Made by a program: the position numbers and the translations under genes. The notes under the pieces are model-generated. The model saw nothing but the letters and a program-made list of their open reading frames with translations. It searched no databases and was not told the DNA's origin. 64,000 bases of DNA from Hellea sp039977295 (GTDB taxonomy: Bacteria; Pseudomonadota; Alphaproteobacteria; Caulobacterales; Maricaulaceae): assembly GCA_039977295.1 (NCBI GenBank), contig JBDWDN010000012.1:620001-684000 (forward strand), read 5' to 3'. Shown here piece after piece: positions 9,593-17,607 of the stretch; within the stretch, counting starts at the first letter, position 1, and every line of letters begins with the position of its first letter.

Positions 9593-10387
9593 TTAAGTTA
9601 GAGGTTTAGCCTCTTGCCATAGAGCTTCCATTTCATCGAGGCTCATTAGGTTTACGTCGCGGGCATTCGCTTTGGCTGATGTTTCAATATAATTAAAGCG
9701 CTTCGCAAATTTAGAATTCGTGCGCCGCAGAGCAAGTTCAGAATCTACGCCGAGCTTGCGAGCCAGGTTTGTGACGGCAAAGAGCAGATCACCGATTTCA
9801 TCTTCTATCGCGTCTTGGTCTTTTGACGCCGCGGCGTCAGCCACTTCTTGAGCTTCCTCAACAATCTTATCTAAGACTCCGTCCAGATTAGGCCAATCAA
9901 AGCCAACCCGCGCGGCGCGTTTCTGAAGCTTTGCCGCCCGCATCAATTCAGGCAAGGCTAGGGGGACATCGTCGAGGAGGCTAGTATGCCCTTTGGCTTT
10001 GCGCTCGGCGGCCTTGACCTCCTCCCAAGATACTGTTTGTTCTTGGGACGTGCGGTCATCCGTAAACTCAAATACATGCGGATGACGGTCAACCATTTTC
10101 CGCGTGAGGTCGTCACAAACATCATCAAAGTCAAATCCTGCGATTTCACTGGAAATTTTAGTTTGAAAGATCACTTGAAACAATAGATCGCCAAGCTCTT
10201 CGCGTAGAGACACCATATCTTGACGGTCAATGGCTTCGGAAACTTCGTAAGCTTCTTCAATTGTGTAAGGCGCGATAGACTCAAATGTTTGTTCGGCGTC
10301 CCAAGGACAGCCCGTTCGGAGCTGGTCCATAAGGGACTTTAGGCGTGCAATGGGCGTGTCACCGAGAAAGGAAATATCGGTCGTCAT
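9593..10387 (-). CDS. mazG: nucleoside triphosphate pyrophosphohydrolase MazG
   Basis: A 264-residue protein with two tandem MazG domains. The N-terminal domain has the metal-binding EExxE and downstream ExxD patterns (IEEAYEVSEAI, LREELGDLLFQVIF); the C-terminal one reads VEEAQEVADAA and IEDEIGDLLFAV. It hydrolyses (d)NTPs to monophosphates, a house-cleaning role, and in E. coli also affects (p)ppGpp. The ATG at 10387 is preferred because it overlaps the ccmD stop by 4 nt (ATGA); the longer upstream reading frame is ccmD sequence in another frame. It is therefore the last gene of a ccmABCD-mazG operon. Confidence 0.93.
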   Translation of the reverse strand: MTTDISFLGDTPIARLKSLMDQLRTGCPWDAEQTFESIAPYTIEEAYEVSEAIDRQDMVSLREELGDLLFQVIFQTKISSEIAGFDFDDVCDDLTRKMVDRHPHVFEFTDDRTSQEQTVSWEEVKAAERKAKGHTSLLDDVPLALPELMRAAKLQKRAARVGFDWPNLDGVLDKIVEEAQEVADAAASKDQDAIEDEIGDLLFAVTNLARKLGVDSELALRRTNSKFAKRFNYIETSAKANARDVNLMSLDEMEALWQEAKPLT

Positions 10388-10491
10388 TGTTTGGGACCCC
10401 GCAGCGCGCGTAACACCAGACCGCCGAGCACAAGGGCGCTGACGCCGTAGCAACTCCAGATGAAAAGCGCGTTCTTACCAAATTCAAACAT
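10384..10491 (-). CDS. ccmD: heme exporter protein CcmD (35 aa)
   Basis: A tiny frame of 35 codons sits exactly between ccmC and mazG. Its ATG at 10491 overlaps the ccmC stop (TGATG) and its TGA overlaps the mazG start (ATGA). The protein has one hydrophobic helix (SCYGVSALVLGGLVLRAL) with a preceding aromatic segment (FIWSCYGV) and a short positively charged tail. This matches the CcmD pattern of Tyr/Trp-x-SYG followed by one transmembrane helix. CcmD is known to help release holo-CcmE from the CcmABC complex. Position, size and topology all fit; sequence families this short are hard to prove by eye. Confidence 0.88.
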   Translation of the reverse strand: MFEFGKNALFIWSCYGVSALVLGGLVLRALRGPKQ

Positions 10492-11231
10492 CAGACAGTC
10501 TCTATCACAGCTTTTGCGGCAGGTTTATCTGTGCTGCGGCTCTTTCGGCTTCTAACGATATCGGCTTCGATCCCGCGCAGGGCCAGCCACCCAAAGAGAA
10601 AACTATAGGCCGCCATCATCATGAAAAGTGGCCATAGGATTTCTGGCGGCATTCCGGGCGCGCCCGGCGTTGAAATACTTGCGGGTTGATGGAGCGTATT
10701 CCACCAATCAACGGAGAATTTGATAATCGGAATATTGATAAAACCCACCATAGCCAGAATAGAGGCCAAGCGCGCGGCGCGTTTGCGCTCGGGAATGATA
10801 GTCCATAGGGCCAGATAGCCCATATAAATGAAAAACAATATCAGCACGGATGTCATGCGGCCATCCCATTGCCACCATGTGCCCCAGGCAGGCTTGCCCC
10901 AAAGGCTTCCCGTTACAAGCGCCAAAAATGTGAAGGCCGCGCCAGGAACAGCGAAGCTTTTCGCGGCGCTATCTGCGAGTGGGTGACGCCAAATGAAGCT
11001 GACTAAGCTGGCAATGGCGAGGGCTGTGTAGGCCATCATGGCGCACCAAGCGGCAGGAACATGGGTATACATCATGCGAACCGATTGGCCGTGTTCAATG
11101 GCGGGCGGGCTTTTAATAAGGGCCAGATACAGCCCCCAAATCATGGTCATCAGAGCTAAGGCTCCGAAAATGGGTGTGGCAAATTTAGAGAGCTTCAGAA
11201 ATCGAACAGGATTGGCGAGGTAATTTATCAT
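10491..11231 (-). CDS. ccmC: heme exporter / cytochrome c maturation protein CcmC
   Basis: A 246-residue inner-membrane protein with six hydrophobic segments. It carries the heme-handling WWD signature (GTWWQWDGRMTSV, about residues 128-140) between membrane helices, and conserved histidines that face the periplasm (YTHVPAAW and WNTLHQPAS). CcmC delivers heme to CcmE in System I cytochrome c biogenesis. It lies 3 nt downstream of ccmB and overlaps ccmD. Confidence 0.95.
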   Translation of the reverse strand: MINYLANPVRFLKLSKFATPIFGALALMTMIWGLYLALIKSPPAIEHGQSVRMMYTHVPAAWCAMMAYTALAIASLVSFIWRHPLADSAAKSFAVPGAAFTFLALVTGSLWGKPAWGTWWQWDGRMTSVLILFFIYMGYLALWTIIPERKRAARLASILAMVGFINIPIIKFSVDWWNTLHQPASISTPGAPGMPPEILWPLFMMMAAYSFLFGWLALRGIEADIVRSRKSRSTDKPAAKAVIETV

Positions 11232-11234
11232 GTC

Positions 11235-11894
11235 CTATTCCAAATTAGCATTCAGGGCGGCTGCCGCTGCGGGGATACCTACCGCAATAGCAATCAAACT
11301 TAAACCGATAAGCACGCGAAATTCTACGGCTGTTAAGCCGCTCTTGGTATAGCTTTCAATGGCTTCGAGGCCGAATATAAGCAGCGGAATAAGAAATGGC
11401 GTCGTGATGAGGACGATTAGAAAGCCGCCGCCGCGCCGTCCCGCTAATATCGCGCTAGAGAGGACGCCGTAAACAGCGAGCGCTGGAGCCGCTAATAAAA
11501 GCGACATAATCGTCGCGCTAATTATTTGCGGCGGCATGTCAAAGACCAAAGCTGCAAATGGCGTTGCAAGAAGTAAAGGCAAGATTGAAAGCAGGGTGAA
11601 GCTAATCGCCTTGGCCGATACGAGGGAAACAAGACTAACACCAGATGTCTTTAATTGCGCAAGATTCCCATCTTGATAATCCTCTTGAAAAATAGCTGAA
11701 AATGAGAGCATGGCAGAAAAAATGACGGCTAGCCAAATGAGCGCGGGCGCAAAGGGGCGCATCACCGTCAGCGAGCCGCCTAAAGCTATAGCGCTAAGCG
11801 CGATAAAGACAGCAAAGAAAAACAAGCCGAAAAGCCATGCTCCGCCAGAACGTAGCGCGAGGGTAAGGTCTCGCTTTATAATGCTGGAAATCAC
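11235..11894 (-). CDS. ccmB: heme exporter protein CcmB
   Basis: A 219-residue integral membrane protein with six hydrophobic segments, the permease partner of the ABC protein CcmA. The cytoplasmic region IFQEDYQDGNLAQLKTSG is the conserved CcmB motif (E-DYxxG-LxQL). Length equals that of E. coli CcmB (220). Its start overlaps the ccmA stop by 4 nt, and ccmC begins 3 nt after its stop. Confidence 0.94.
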   Translation of the reverse strand: MISSIIKRDLTLALRSGGAWLFGLFFFAVFIALSAIALGGSLTVMRPFAPALIWLAVIFSAMLSFSAIFQEDYQDGNLAQLKTSGVSLVSLVSAKAISFTLLSILPLLLATPFAALVFDMPPQIISATIMSLLLAAPALAVYGVLSSAILAGRRGGGFLIVLITTPFLIPLLIFGLEAIESYTKSGLTAVEFRVLIGLSLIAIAVGIPAAAAALNANLE

Positions 11895-12532
11895 GGGGCG
11901 GCGCTCAGGGTCAGTTTACGGGTATTAAGCCCCAATTTACGGGGGGAGTCATGTGATGCTATAATGGCGATGCCGCCTCTATCGATATGCTGACAGATAA
12001 GGCCATCAATGAGGTCTTCGCCGCTTTTATCCATGGCCGCGCTAGGTTCGTCCATAATCCATATCGGTTTCTGACTTATAATGAGGGTTGCCAAAGCCAG
12101 TCGCCGCCGCTGTCCTGCTGACAGGTTTTGCGTGGTAACATCACATCGATCAGATAGCCCGACATATGTCAAAGCACCCTCAACGTTTGGGGCCGTTCCA
12201 TATAATTGTGCCCAGAAGGATAAATCCTCTTGCGCTGACAAGGCTGCTTTTGCGAAGCTTTTATGAGGTTGATAAGCGACAAGGTCGTTAGCTAAGCTCG
12301 GCTGCTCATTCTCTAGCCAAAACACATCCCCTTCATCGGGCCTTGAAAGCCCGGCCATAGCTTCCAGTAACGTTGTCTTCCCAATACCGTTATCGCCTTG
12401 AATCCACAATACGTCACCCGAGCCGACAGTCGCAGACAACCCCTCGAAAAGCGTATTCTCGCCGCGCGACATTGTTAGGCCTATGACCTCAAGCCGTATA
12501 GGCTTATCCATCTGCGAGAAAAGGGGCGTCAT
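11891..12532 (-). CDS. ccmA: heme exporter ATP-binding protein CcmA
   Basis: An ABC-transporter ATPase of about 213 residues from the ATG at 12532. Walker A is GDNGIGKTTLLE, the signature is LSAGQRRRLALA, and Walker B is PIWIMDEPSAAMD. ATP hydrolysis by CcmAB releases heme-loaded CcmE. The frame stays open upstream to a GTG at 12604, but that extension includes a tandem 12-bp duplication and is absent from the family, so the ATG at 12532 (or 12511) is more likely. It is the first gene of ccmABCD-mazG and diverges from ccmE. Confidence 0.94.
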   Translation of the reverse strand: MTPLFSQMDKPIRLEVIGLTMSRGENTLFEGLSATVGSGDVLWIQGDNGIGKTTLLEAMAGLSRPDEGDVFWLENEQPSLANDLVAYQPHKSFAKAALSAQEDLSFWAQLYGTAPNVEGALTYVGLSDRCDVTTQNLSAGQRRRLALATLIISQKPIWIMDEPSAAMDKSGEDLIDGLICQHIDRGGIAIIASHDSPRKLGLNTRKLTLSAAP

Positions 12533-12538
12533 GTGGCT

Positions 12539-12562
12539 GCGGTGTTCCTTGCGGTGTTCCTT
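12539..12562. repeat. perfect 12-bp tandem duplication upstream of ccmA
   Basis: GCGGTGTTCCTT occurs twice in a row (12539-12550 and 12551-12562). It lies just upstream of the preferred ccmA start. If the longer ccmA frame is used, it would encode a repeated KEHR on the minus strand. On that strand each copy contains AAGGAA, which could act as a ribosome binding site. Confidence 0.8.
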
Positions 12563-12638
12563 GGGCTGCGCGCACCTTATGCCTTGCGCTTTGCGCGCTG
12601 TCACCCATATTAGATGCGGTAAATTAAACGGAAATATT

Positions 12639-13067
12639 ATGACGCCTCCCCATCAAAAACGCCGTATCGGGCTCATCTTCTTTTTTGGTATCGTATTGGC
12701 AACTGGAATTTTTTTGCTTCTCTCCGCCCTTCAGGAAAACACGCAGTTTTTCTATAATCCAAGTGATGTCGTGGCTGAGGGATTTGAGCCTGATTCGACT
12801 GAGTTTCGAATTGGTGGCCTAGTGACCGAAGGCTCCGTCGTCAAAGATGGTCAGTTAAAGACGGTTTTTCAAATCAAAGATTTTGAGCGCAAGATGCGCG
12901 CGCCAATCACAGTGACATATACGGGTGTTTTGCCCGATCTATTTCGGGAGGGGCAGGGGGTCGTTTTAACAGGTTTTTTGACAACACCGACTGATTTCGA
13001 GGCGACGGAAGTTCTTGCCAAGCATGACGAGAATTACAAACCTGACATCAACTATCAGTCCGAATAA
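12639..13067 (+). CDS. ccmE: periplasmic heme chaperone CcmE
   Basis: A 142-residue protein with an N-terminal membrane anchor (about residues 10-30) and a periplasmic OB-fold domain. The heme-binding motif is LAKHDENY, with His129 as the residue that binds heme covalently and Tyr133 as the axial ligand in the family. The ATG at 12639 is chosen because the family starts a few residues before the anchor; the longer upstream frame runs back through ccmA. It is transcribed away from ccmABCD. ccmF, ccmG and ccmH, needed for the rest of System I, do not follow and are not in the window. Confidence 0.95.
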   Translation: MTPPHQKRRIGLIFFFGIVLATGIFLLLSALQENTQFFYNPSDVVAEGFEPDSTEFRIGGLVTEGSVVKDGQLKTVFQIKDFERKMRAPITVTYTGVLPDLFREGQGVVLTGFLTTPTDFEATEVLAKHDENYKPDINYQSE

Positions 13068-13087
13068 TCATTTTGTGAGAAGAGGGT

Positions 13088-13131
13088 GGATGGACGGCTC
13101 AGCCGATGTGGGGCAACCTCGCCGCCCATCC
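13088..13131. repeat. imperfect inverted repeat downstream of ccmE
   Basis: GGATGGACGGC (13088-13098) and GCCGCCCATCC (13121-13131) pair over 11 bp with one mismatch around a 22-nt loop. They sit 20 nt after the ccmE stop. No T-run follows, so this is not a standard terminator. The rest of the gap up to 13344 is AT-rich and shows nothing I recognise. Confidence 0.4.
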
Positions 13132-13344
13132 CCTATCAAAAGATAGGATAGTCTATCTATATATATAATTATCAATAAGGGAACGTGATTCACTGTTATT
13201 TTTGATGTTATTTTCAATAAGCTGTTGATATTACAACGTTTATTTATTGTATTTCAATTTGTTACACTCTATCCGTGCTCAAATTTGACAACGCCGATTA
13301 AATTTTTAACGATTATTAAAAAATAAATACAACCTTTCTGGATG

Positions 13345-14658
13345 TTAGTCGGAATAATTCGAATCGCCCTTATAAATTTCGCCATTTTTCATAACGAAAC
13401 GAACGTCTTCTAAAACTGAAATATCTTTCAAAGGATTTTCAGAGACCGCAACTAGGTCAGCATATTTACCTTTATCAATAGAGCCAATATCCGCGCTCAT
13501 TCCGAAAAGCTCTGCATTATTGAGTGTCGACGCTTGAATGGCTTGTAGCGGCGTCATCCCCCATTTGACCATGTAAGCAAACTGATTGCCATTATCTCCG
13601 TGAGGATAGACGCCCGCATCTGATCCGAATGCCATCTTCGCGCCAGCCTTCACGGCCGCTTGAAAACGTTGACGTTGTTTCTTACCCACGACGCGTTCTT
13701 TTGCGAGGCTCTCTTCAAGGATGCCCGCTTTCTTGCCTTCAGTGAGAATATAGTCAGAATTATAGACGTCCATGGAGAGGTAGGTTCCCTTCGTCTTTGC
13801 CGCGCCGATGCCTTCATCTGATATGAAGCTGCTATGTTCAATCGAATCTACACCGGCCTTAATGGCGGTATTGATTCCATCTGTTCCGTGTGCATGCGCA
13901 GCGACCTTAAGCCCAAGCATATGGGCTTCATCGACAATGGCTTTCATTTCCTCAAAGCTGAATTGCTGCGCGCCAACTTTAGTCCCCTTGGAGAGCACGC
14001 CGCCCGTAGCGCAAAACTTGATGAGTTTTGCTCCGTATTTTTTGTTCTCACGCACCTTTTTGCGCACGCCCCAAGGACCATCGGCAACGCCGCCAGCAAT
14101 ATCTCCATATTCATAAGGTAAAAGATTGCTATCACAATGCCCGCCTGTGATACCAATAGAGCGCCCAGCAGGTAGAATGCGCGGACCCGGAACATCGCCA
14201 GCTTCAATGGCTTCCATCAAGGCAACATCAGTAAAGCCAGGGGCACCGAGATTTCGCACAGTCGTAAAACCCGCCATTAAAGTCCGCTGCGCATTCCGAA
14301 CGCCGGTAATTGCGGCCCTCGGCGTAGAGACAGCTAAGCGCTTATAGCCGTGAGTGTTGGCATCACCCGTCAAATGTACATGAGAGTCTGACAGGCCTGG
14401 CAGAACCGTCATATTTGAAAGGTCGATAAATTCGACCTCCTCATCGTCCATGTCTTCCATATCCCGCAAGGTGACGATGTCTCGGATGCGGTCCCCGTCG
14501 ATGATGATGAATTGATCTTTCAACACCTCACCTGTTTCGACATTTAGCATCTCTCCCGCATGAATTATTTTAGTTTTTACATCATGACCATCTGCAAGCG
14601 CAGGCGTTGCAGTTATGAGCGTTATAAGGGCGGCGAGGGCAATCTTGCGCATGTTCAA
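13345..14658 (-). CDS. secreted amidohydrolase family protein (metal-dependent)
   Basis: A 437-residue protein with a clear signal peptide (MRKIALAALITLITATPALA), so it acts in the periplasm or outside. The metallo-dependent hydrolase barrel shows the HxH metal motif SDSHVHLTGD (His93, His95). Further probable ligands are in VAAHAHGTDGI and SIEHSSFI, with the late Asp in MAFGSDAGVYPHG. It closes with the usual C-terminal beta sandwich (GKYADLVAVSENPL). The family includes exported imidazolonepropionase-like and Xaa-Pro/Xaa-Arg dipeptidases; the exact substrate cannot be read from sequence. It diverges from crtY over 85 nt, so the two may share a promoter region. Confidence 0.85.
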   Translation of the reverse strand: MNMRKIALAALITLITATPALADGHDVKTKIIHAGEMLNVETGEVLKDQFIIIDGDRIRDIVTLRDMEDMDDEEVEFIDLSNMTVLPGLSDSHVHLTGDANTHGYKRLAVSTPRAAITGVRNAQRTLMAGFTTVRNLGAPGFTDVALMEAIEAGDVPGPRILPAGRSIGITGGHCDSNLLPYEYGDIAGGVADGPWGVRKKVRENKKYGAKLIKFCATGGVLSKGTKVGAQQFSFEEMKAIVDEAHMLGLKVAAHAHGTDGINTAIKAGVDSIEHSSFISDEGIGAAKTKGTYLSMDVYNSDYILTEGKKAGILEESLAKERVVGKKQRQRFQAAVKAGAKMAFGSDAGVYPHGDNGNQFAYMVKWGMTPLQAIQASTLNNAELFGMSADIGSIDKGKYADLVAVSENPLKDISVLEDVRFVMKNGEIYKGDSNYSD

Positions 14659-14743
14659 CTCCGAATTTGTTGTTTAGAAAGGTTTAGGCGCGCAAATTGC
14701 ATCGCACAAATAGATTCTCCCTTGGGGTTAGAACGAAAATATT

Positions 14744-15949
14744 ATGACCAAAAAAACAGCAGATCTTATTATTGTTGGCGCTGGCCTCGCAGGTCTCATG
14801 ACGGCGTGGCGGTGCTTGGACATGCATCCCGAACTCTCGGTGTTAGTCATAGAGGCCTCCGGTGAAATAGCAGGTGACCATACCTGGTCTTTTAATCGGT
14901 CTGATATTATCGAGCCTTTACAAGACTGGATTACCCCCTTCATTGCCTATCAATGGGATAAATATGATGTGAAATTTCCTAAGCGCGAGCGGAGATTGAA
15001 TATCCCCTATTGCACCGGGAATTCAGAAAGCCTTCGCAAAGCCGTACAGCCCCATATTGAAAGCGGACGTTTACAGCTAATGCTGAATATGCGCGTTTCA
15101 AGGATGACGGCGACGGATGCTGTTTTAGAGACGGGTGAAAAACTCACGGCAAAATGCGTTTTTGATGCTCGGGGTGAAAAAGCCAATGTAAAGAAAGTGT
15201 TGGGGTATCAGAAGTTTGTAGGCCGAACGATTAAGACGAAAGAGCCTCATGGACTGAAACATCCTATCATCATGGACGCAACTGTTGAGCAGCTCGGGGG
15301 CTACCGTTTTGTCTATTGTTTGCCCTTCACCGATCATGAAATTCTTGTTGAGGACACTTATTATACGGATGACGAAGGATTGTCTGAAAATGAAGTGGCC
15401 GCTCGCGTCGATGACTACATCAAAGCTAAGGGATGGGGCGATCATGAGCTGCTTCGTCAAGAGAAGGGCGTATTACCGATCACACTTGCCGTCGACGCTG
15501 ATTATGGTGAAGATGTTACTGAAGGCGGGAACAAGCCAGTACAACTTGGCATGACAGGCGGCTATTATCACGCCGTTACGGGCTATAGCCTCCCCGAAGC
15601 GGTTAAAAGCGCCGAGGTGGTCTCGGACATGATCTCTAAGAACAAGCCTGATTATGCAAAGGCGATCCTACACGAGATGATATATCACAAACGTGACCAT
15701 TACTATGAAGAGAGCTTTTTGCGATTACTCAACCGCATGCTCTTTCGTGCCGCCCAGCCAGAGAAACGCTATAAAGTTTTGGAACGGTTTTATGGTTTAA
15801 GCGAAGATCTCGTTGCGCGCTTTTACCGAAACCGGTTGACGAAAACAGATAAGCTAAGATTACTCATCGGAAAGCCGCCAGTACCCGTATCTAAGGCCCT
15901 GAAAAATTTTAATGAAAGTGGCTTTATTGCGCGTGAGCGCGGCCTATAA
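14744..15949 (+). CDS. crtY: lycopene beta-cyclase CrtY
   Basis: A 401-residue FAD/NAD(P)-binding protein of the CrtY type. The N-terminus has the dinucleotide-binding turn DLIIVGAGLAGLM, then the cyclase motif GDHTWSF. The C-terminal half has GMTGGYYHAVTGYSLPEAV, where family members close the flavin site. It converts the ends of lycopene to beta rings, giving beta-carotene, at the inner membrane. It heads crtY-crtI-DUF1993-crtB. Length is typical (about 380-400). Confidence 0.93.
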   Translation: MTKKTADLIIVGAGLAGLMTAWRCLDMHPELSVLVIEASGEIAGDHTWSFNRSDIIEPLQDWITPFIAYQWDKYDVKFPKRERRLNIPYCTGNSESLRKAVQPHIESGRLQLMLNMRVSRMTATDAVLETGEKLTAKCVFDARGEKANVKKVLGYQKFVGRTIKTKEPHGLKHPIIMDATVEQLGGYRFVYCLPFTDHEILVEDTYYTDDEGLSENEVAARVDDYIKAKGWGDHELLRQEKGVLPITLAVDADYGEDVTEGGNKPVQLGMTGGYYHAVTGYSLPEAVKSAEVVSDMISKNKPDYAKAILHEMIYHKRDHYYEESFLRLLNRMLFRAAQPEKRYKVLERFYGLSEDLVARFYRNRLTKTDKLRLLIGKPPVPVSKALKNFNESGFIARERGL

Positions 15950-15972
15950 GACCCTATGAAAAAAAACCGATT

Positions 15973-16045
15973 CCGCTCATCCTTGCGCAGGCAGGGATCA
16001 GGCCATATGCCAAGCCATAACCCCTGCCTGCGTAGGGAAGAGCGG
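15973..16045. repeat. REP-like imperfect palindrome between crtY and crtI
   Basis: A 24-nt left arm (15973-15996) pairs with a right arm (16022-16045) at 21 of 24 positions around a 25-nt loop; the inner 11 bp (CGCAGGCAGGG) are perfect. It fills most of the 107-nt gap. The CATCC-TGCGCAGGCAGGGAT form resembles palindromic repeats scattered through many alphaproteobacterial genomes. It could also act as an mRNA processing or stability element. There is no T-run, so it is not an ordinary terminator. Confidence 0.75.
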
Positions 16046-16056
16046 GGTATTAAGTT

Positions 16057-17598
16057 ATGAGTATTCAGCATCCTACAGCCATCGTTGTGGGGGCGGGCTT
16101 TGGCGGCATAGCGCTGGCCATACGCCTTCAGGCCATGGGTTTTCAAACCACATTGCTTGATAATCGTGATAAGCCAGGCGGCAGAGCCTATGTTTACGAG
16201 ATTGACGGCTTTAAATTTGATGGCGGCCCGACCGTCATCACCGATCCAGATTGCCTTGAAGAGCTCTTCACCCTGACGGGGCGCGAGATGAAAGATTATG
16301 TCGAGCTGCTGCCCGTTGATCCTTTTTACCGATTGCAATGGGAAGACGGTGAGGTTCTGGACTATAATAATGACCAAGATTTCCTAGAGGAACAAATCCT
16401 AAAGCGAAATCCAGATGATGTTGAGGGATATCGCAAATTTCTCGCCTATTCGCAGGAACTCTACAAAGAAGGTTATGAAAAGCTTGGCACGACAGCATTT
16501 CTGAAAATGAGCCAAATGTTTGCTGCTGCGCCTCAGCTTATTCGTCTGCGGGCTGACCGCAGCGTTTATCAACAAGTTTCAAAATACGTAAAAGATGAAA
16601 AGACGCGTCAACTTTTGTCCTTCCAATCCTTATTGGTCGGAGGCAACCCTTTTGCCACGAGCGCTATTTATGCTTTGATTCATGCGCTTGAACGCAAGGG
16701 CGGGGTTTGGTTCGCAAAGGGCGGAACTGGCGCGCTGGTTGCTGGACTTATAAGTCTTTTCAAAGACATAGGCGGAGAGCTTCGCCTTAATGCAGAAGTA
16801 ACGGACATCCATACGGAAGGCGACCGTGTTACCGGTATTAGCACTGCGGATGGATGGACTATGGATGCAGATATGGTCGCGTCCAATGCTGACGTCGTGC
16901 ACACCTATTCCAAATTGCTACGCGGACATAAACGCGGACAGGCTTATGGAAAGGCCCTCAAAAAGAAACGTCATTCCATGTCGCTCTTTGTTATCTATTT
17001 CGGTCTTAAAACACCGACGCCAAAAGACCTCAAGCATCACATCATTTTATTCGGACAGCGCTATAAGGAGCTTATTGCAGAGATTTTCGGAAAGGGCGGT
17101 AAGCTCTCGGATGACTTCTCGCTTTATATGCACGCGCCTTGTGTGACCGACACGTCCATGGCGCCAGAAGGTAAGTCATCTTACTATGTCCTCGCGCCGG
17201 TGCCTCATTTGGGCCACGCAGACTTGGACTGGGACGAAATTGGCCCAGCCTATACGCAGAAAATTCTCGATTATCTTGAGGAGCACGCCATTCCAGGGCT
17301 GAACGACAATCTTGAGGTATTACATACGCTTACTCCATTTGGATTTCGTGATATTATGAATTCTCATTTGGGATCAGCTTTCTCTGTTGAACCGATTTTG
17401 ACTCAATCTGCATGGTTTCGTCCGCATAATCGCGATGATGTTATTGGCAATATGTATATCACAGGCGCAGGCACACATCCGGGCGCAGGCGTGCCGGGCG
17501 TGGTCGGCGCCGCTAAAGCAACGGCAGGCGTGATTGAAGGTGACTTTGGCGGTGTTTTGTCTAAGCTGAAATCAGCCGGCTGGCCCAGTAACACTTAA
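16057..17598 (+). CDS. crtI: phytoene desaturase CrtI
   Basis: A 513-residue bacterial-type phytoene desaturase. The N-terminal FAD-binding fold shows AIVVGAGFGGIALAIRL, the CrtI motif KPGGRAYVYE, and GFKFDGGPTVITDP. The C-terminal FAD motif reads MYITGAGTHPGAGVPGVVGA. The enzyme inserts four double bases' worth of unsaturation into phytoene to give lycopene, using FAD, at the membrane. It follows crtY across a palindrome-containing gap and precedes a DUF1993 gene by 9 nt. Confidence 0.96.
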   Translation: MSIQHPTAIVVGAGFGGIALAIRLQAMGFQTTLLDNRDKPGGRAYVYEIDGFKFDGGPTVITDPDCLEELFTLTGREMKDYVELLPVDPFYRLQWEDGEVLDYNNDQDFLEEQILKRNPDDVEGYRKFLAYSQELYKEGYEKLGTTAFLKMSQMFAAAPQLIRLRADRSVYQQVSKYVKDEKTRQLLSFQSLLVGGNPFATSAIYALIHALERKGGVWFAKGGTGALVAGLISLFKDIGGELRLNAEVTDIHTEGDRVTGISTADGWTMDADMVASNADVVHTYSKLLRGHKRGQAYGKALKKKRHSMSLFVIYFGLKTPTPKDLKHHIILFGQRYKELIAEIFGKGGKLSDDFSLYMHAPCVTDTSMAPEGKSSYYVLAPVPHLGHADLDWDEIGPAYTQKILDYLEEHAIPGLNDNLEVLHTLTPFGFRDIMNSHLGSAFSVEPILTQSAWFRPHNRDDVIGNMYITGAGTHPGAGVPGVVGAAKATAGVIEGDFGGVLSKLKSAGWPSNT

Positions 17599-17607
17599 GG
17601 AAATACA

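Noticed and set aside
12533..12604. 24-residue N-terminal extension of ccmA
   Set aside because: It is absent from the CcmA family, contains the tandem duplication, and its GTG has no good ribosome binding site.
15823..16377. 184-codon minus-strand frame across the crtY-crtI junction
   Set aside because: It is antisense to the ends of two well-supported genes and runs through the palindrome; its composition is that of a shadow frame.
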